Source: Polynucleobacter sp. Tro8-14-1 | GTDB lineage: Bacteria > Pseudomonadota > Gammaproteobacteria > Burkholderiales > Burkholderiaceae | Length of the DNA stretch: 64,000 nt | Reading direction: 5' to 3' | NCBI RefSeq assembly: GCF_018881655.1 | Contig: NZ_JACVPX010000008.1 | Coordinates: forward strand, 1 to 64,000 | Shown: piece by piece, positions 61,244 through 64,000 of the stretch | Layout of the letters: each line of letters starts with the position of its first letter | How positions within the stretch are numbered: position 1 is the stretch's first letter | The notes under the pieces: generated by a model | What the model saw: only the letters and a program-made list of their open reading frames with translations | What the model was told of the DNA's origin: nothing | The model's database searches: none | Program-made: the position numbers and the translations under genes

Positions 61244-62569
61244 TCAGTGGGCCTGGTTGTTTCGGTAAGTCATTACGCCTGCAACGGTAAAGAAGGATCC
61301 GAAGATAACAATTCTATCACCCTCACCCGCTAAAGATAGCGCTTTTTGATACGCTAAAGCGGGTTCTGAGAAGCATTCAATACCCCCATCCGTTCCATTT
61401 TTAGGCTTTACGCCCATAGCTTCAAGCTTCTCGGCCAAGACCTTAGCGCTGGCAGCTCTGGGAGTCGGTAAATCTGTGCAAAACCAGAAATCTACGATGT
61501 TTAAGAGGGGTTTAATCACCCCCTCAATATCCTTGTCAGCCATAGCCCCAAAAATGGCATAGGTGTAGGGGTGGTAACCCATCTTATCGAGCCCCTGAGC
61601 CAAGGTAGCAGCAGCATGGGGATTGTGAGCAACATCCAATACCACGGTAGGCTGACCCGGGAGAACCTGGAATCGGCCTGGTAGCTCAACCAATGCAAAA
61701 CCATTGCGAATGTCCTGGGCGCTCACTGGTAAGCGCTGATGTAAGGCCATCAAGGCAGCTATTACTGCCGAGGCATTCAGAATCTGATTGGCGCCACGTA
61801 GCGCTGGGTAGCCAAGCCCACTAAAGCGCTTCTTGCGCCCAGCCCAACCCCATTGCTGTTTATCGCCTTGGAAGTTGTAGTCACGCCCCTGCAACCAGAG
61901 ATCGCAGCCCAGTTTTTCAGCATGATCAATCAGCGATTGTGGTGGTACAGGATCACCGCACACCGCGATATGTCCTGGACGGAAAATACCCGCCTTTTCT
62001 AGGCCAATGGCTTCGCGTGTGCCACCCAAAAAATCCGCATGATCGATATCGATACTAGTCACAATTGCGCAATCAGCATCAACGATGTTGACAGCATCTA
62101 AGCGACCACCCATACCCACTTCCAAGACAACTGCATCCAAATTGGACTTAGCAAACAGATGCATGATGGCTAAAGTAGTGAACTCAAAATACGTTAAGGT
62201 CGGCGCATCGACTAGGCTCACCCGAGCTTCTTCGACAGCAGCAAAATGTTCAAGCAAGAGATTGTCTTTGACATCTTCACCATTGATGCGCGCACGCTCA
62301 TTGAATTTGAGTAAATGTGGGGACGTATGGCAACCGACTCTATAGCCAGAAGCCAACAAAATGCTCTCCAGAAATGCACAGGTCGAGCCTTTGCCATTTG
62401 TACCGGCAACCGTAATCACTGGGCAATCAAAATGGAGATCTAATGCAGCCTTCACGCGATTGATGCGCTCAAGCCCCATGTCTATGCCAACGGGGTGAGC
62501 AGTTTCAAGATGGCTAAGCCAAGCCTCTAGGCTAGGAAATAATATGGGGGCTTGGTGTGCTGAGCTCAA
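61244..62569 (-). CDS. folC: Folylpolyglutamate/dihydrofolate synthase
   Basis: FolC adds L-Glu to dihydropteroate and then to folates. ATP loop VAGTNGKGSTCAF and the Mur-ligase-like GMGGRLDAVN... segment (shown in part) are present. The start is uncertain: the frame is open to 62671, inside accD; TTG at 62569, directly after the accD stop (62574), gives 441 aa, close to the family length. No clear ribosome-binding site was seen, so coupling with accD is likely. Confidence 0.9.
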   Translation of the reverse strand: MSSAHQAPILFPSLEAWLSHLETAHPVGIDMGLERINRVKAALDLHFDCPVITVAGTNGKGSTCAFLESILLASGYRVGCHTSPHLLKFNERARINGEDVKDNLLLEHFAAVEEARVSLVDAPTLTYFEFTTLAIMHLFAKSNLDAVVLEVGMGGRLDAVNIVDADCAIVTSIDIDHADFLGGTREAIGLEKAGIFRPGHIAVCGDPVPPQSLIDHAEKLGCDLWLQGRDYNFQGDKQQWGWAGRKKRFSGLGYPALRGANQILNASAVIAALMALHQRLPVSAQDIRNGFALVELPGRFQVLPGQPTVVLDVAHNPHAAATLAQGLDKMGYHPYTYAIFGAMADKDIEGVIKPLLNIVDFWFCTDLPTPRAASAKVLAEKLEAMGVKPKNGTDGGIECFSEPALAYQKALSLAGEGDRIVIFGSFFTVAGVMTYRNNQAH

Positions 62570-62573
62570 GCGC

Positions 62574-63461
62574 TTAAACGACTGCGCTACCCGCGATAGC
62601 AGGCTCAGGAAGCTTTTGTAACAAAGCAAGTAAACGCGCAATTTCACCGCGCATCTGACGACGATCAACAATCATGTCAATCCCGCCCTTTTGCATCAGG
62701 AACTCAGATCTCTGAAATCCCTCTGGTAATTTCTCGCGAACAGTTTGCTCAATCACGCGAGGACCTGCAAAACCAATTAAGGCTTTTGGCTCAGCCATCA
62801 CTACATCACCCATAAATGCAAAGCTAGCAGAAATACCGCCCATCGTTGGGTCAGTGAGCACGCTGATATAAGGCAAGCCTTTTTTAGCCAACAAGGTCAA
62901 CATCGAGTTAGTCTTCGCCATTTGGAAAAGGGATAACAAGCTTTCTTGCATACGCGCACCGCCAGTAGCAGTGACACAAATGAAGGCGCACTTCTTATTA
63001 ATTGCCTCTTGTACTCCGCGGGCAAAACGCTCACCCACTACAGAGCCCATAGAGCCACCCATATATTGGAATTCGAAACAAGCAGCTACTACAGGAATGG
63101 CTTCAATCTTGCCGCCCATCACAATCAAGGCTTCAGATTCACCAGAAGCATCATTCGCTTCTTTAATGCGATCTGGATATTTTTTAGAGTCTTTAAATTT
63201 CAGCGGGTCAGTTGGATAGATATCAGCACCGATTTCGTAGCGGCCTTTTTCATCTAGCAAGCTGTCTAAGCGCAGACGTGCTCCGATACGCATGTGATGA
63301 CTACATTTTGGGCATACCGATAAATTGGCTTCAATGTCAGTGCTGTACAGAACAGTTTCACAACTGGGGCACTTGACCCACAATCCCTCAGGTACTGACT
63401 TGCGATTTGCAGGATCAGTATGTTGAATTTGGGGTGGGAGTAATTTATCTATCCAGCTCAT
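62574..63461 (-). CDS. accD: Acetyl-CoA carboxylase carboxyltransferase subunit beta
   Basis: AccD, 295 aa, half of the carboxyltransferase that makes malonyl-CoA. The N-terminal zinc ribbon has cysteines in [10 protein letters not shown] and VCPKCSHHM (about 33-57). The crotonase-like domain includes [18 protein letters not shown] and the oxyanion segment [11 protein letters not shown]. It lies 6 bases after trpA, the conserved trpA-accD-folC order. Confidence 0.96.
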   Translation of the reverse strand: MSWIDKLLPPQIQHTDPANRKSVPEGLWVKCPSCETVLYSTDIEANLSVCPKCSHHMRIGARLRLDSLLDEKGRYEIGADIYPTDPLKFKDSKKYPDRIKEANDASGESEALIVMGGKIEAIPVVAACFEFQYMGGSMGSVVGERFARGVQEAINKKCAFICVTATGGARMQESLLSLFQMAKTNSMLTLLAKKGLPYISVLTDPTMGGISASFAFMGDVVMAEPKALIGFAGPRVIEQTVREKLPEGFQRSEFLMQKGGIDMIVDRRQMRGEIARLLALLQKLPEPAIAGSAVV

Positions 63462-63467
63462 TAGTTT

Positions 63468-64000
63468 TTAGCTATCCAATGCGTCGCGTATCTCACGAAT
63501 GAAGGTTTCCAGTGATTGTACCGCCTGCCCAGGGGGCGCATCCTCTAAAAGGCGAATAATGCGGCTACCAATTACCACTGCATCAGCGCTAGCGGATACC
63601 GCCTTAGCGCTGGCAGCATCGCTAATTCCAAAGCCTACAGCAATCGGAATATCTGTCTCTTCACGAATTTTCGGGATGATGCTGGCCACATCCTGTGTAT
63701 TGAGGTTAGATGCACCAGTAACCCCTCTCATAGAAACGTAATAGATATAACCAGAAGCTATTTTGGCCGCCTCTTTAATGCGCTCATGTGATGAAGTAGG
63801 CGCTAATAAGAAGATCGGGTCAATACCGGCAACACGCATACGAGCGGCAAAATCCACGCACTCTTCTGGTGGGTAATCCACTACGAGAACACCGTCGACA
63901 CCAGCAGCCTTCGCTTCGGTTGCAAAACGCTCTGCTCCCATTTGCTCAACTGGGTTTGCATAACCCATCAAAACAACTGGTGTATTGGCATCCAGCTTGC
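63468..64000 (-). CDS. trpA: Tryptophan synthase alpha chain, 5' end beyond window
   Basis: C-terminal 177 or so residues of TrpA, which splits indole-3-glycerol phosphate into indole. [23 protein letters not shown] and PIFLLAPTS...ERI are family signatures. The frame is open to the window edge with [16 protein letters not shown], so the start lies past 64000. It precedes accD by 6 bases. TrpB is expected just upstream, outside the window. Confidence 0.93.
   Translation of the reverse strand, partial: KLDANTPVVLMGYANPVEQMGAERFATEAKAAGVDGVLVVDYPPEECVDFAARMRVAGIDPIFLLAPTSSHERIKEAAKIASGYIYYVSMRGVTGASNLNTQDVASIIPKIREETDIPIAVGFGISDAASAKAVSASADAVVIGSRIIRLLEDAPPGQAVQSLETFIREIRDALDS

Overview
The window looks like chromosome of a small-genome betaproteobacterium of the Burkholderiaceae, most like Polynucleobacter. 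This is inferred from gene content and order, since no database search was possible. Supporting points are: a trpA-accD-folC-SPOR-cvpA-purF-metZ block; thrS-infC-rpmI-rplT-pheS-pheT-ihfA-merR followed by tRNA-Pro; a short H-NS-type protein; an infC gene whose best start is an AUC codon; and moderate GC. Genes are tightly packed with many 1-20 bp overlaps, and the only mobile DNA is one IS3-family element plus the cut end of a second copy.

Layout. Bases 1-127 are the end of an IS3/IS150-type element that continues off the left edge. SlyD-type isomerase, a divergent RoxA-type ribosomal oxygenase and a tiny Ala/Pro-rich lipoprotein follow (164-2375). From 13831 down to 2393 the minus strand carries sucA-sucB-lpd-zapE-PHP phosphoesterase-trpS-methyltransferase-dapA-bamC. 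A helix-turn-helix/receiver-like regulator and an H-NS gene with a repeat-rich AT promoter lie at 14131-15380. The translation block (15831-23618) contains tRNA-Pro(GGG), MerR regulator, ihfA, pheT, pheS, rplT, rpmI, infC, thrS and tRNA-Val(GAC). Then come relA, a cation-diffusion-facilitator fused to an alpha/beta hydrolase, scoBA, ETF-ubiquinone oxidoreductase, gloA, a DUF482 protein, a DUF1289 protein, an ABC-F ATPase, a queuosine-precursor transporter, glutaryl-CoA dehydrogenase, mnmH and a thioesterase (23637-38012).

Bases 38036-52290 form a sulfur-oxidation island. On the minus strand it holds a metallo-beta-lactamase sulfur dioxygenase-like gene, soxC, soxD, soxY, soxZ, soxA, soxX, soxB, a secreted DsrE-like protein, a SoxH-like hydrolase, a small cytochrome c, three YeeE/YedE-type sulfur permeases and a DUF442 phosphatase/sulfurtransferase. 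On the plus strand it holds sulfide:quinone reductase, a TauE/SafE exporter and a high-potential iron-sulfur protein. Together these could take up thiosulfate, oxidise sulfide and thiosulfate to sulfate in the periplasm, export sulfite and pass electrons to the respiratory chain. An IS3-family copy (52332-53777) sits inside the terminator that once separated this island from a Crp/Fnr regulator. Beyond the regulator are modB and modC; molybdate import would serve the molybdenum enzyme SoxC, but no modA is present in the window.

The right end (56413-64000) is a housekeeping block: methyltransferase, metZ, purF, cvpA, SPOR protein, folC, accD and a trpA gene that runs off the edge.

The most notable signals are the transporter-hydrolase fusion, an array of four TTAGT half-sites in the sulfide-oxidation divergent promoter, the IS-split bidirectional terminator, an FNR-like regulator with one cluster ligand replaced, and a perfect 20-bp palindrome ahead of the tiny lipoprotein gene. 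I found no CRISPR array, prophage or defence island.
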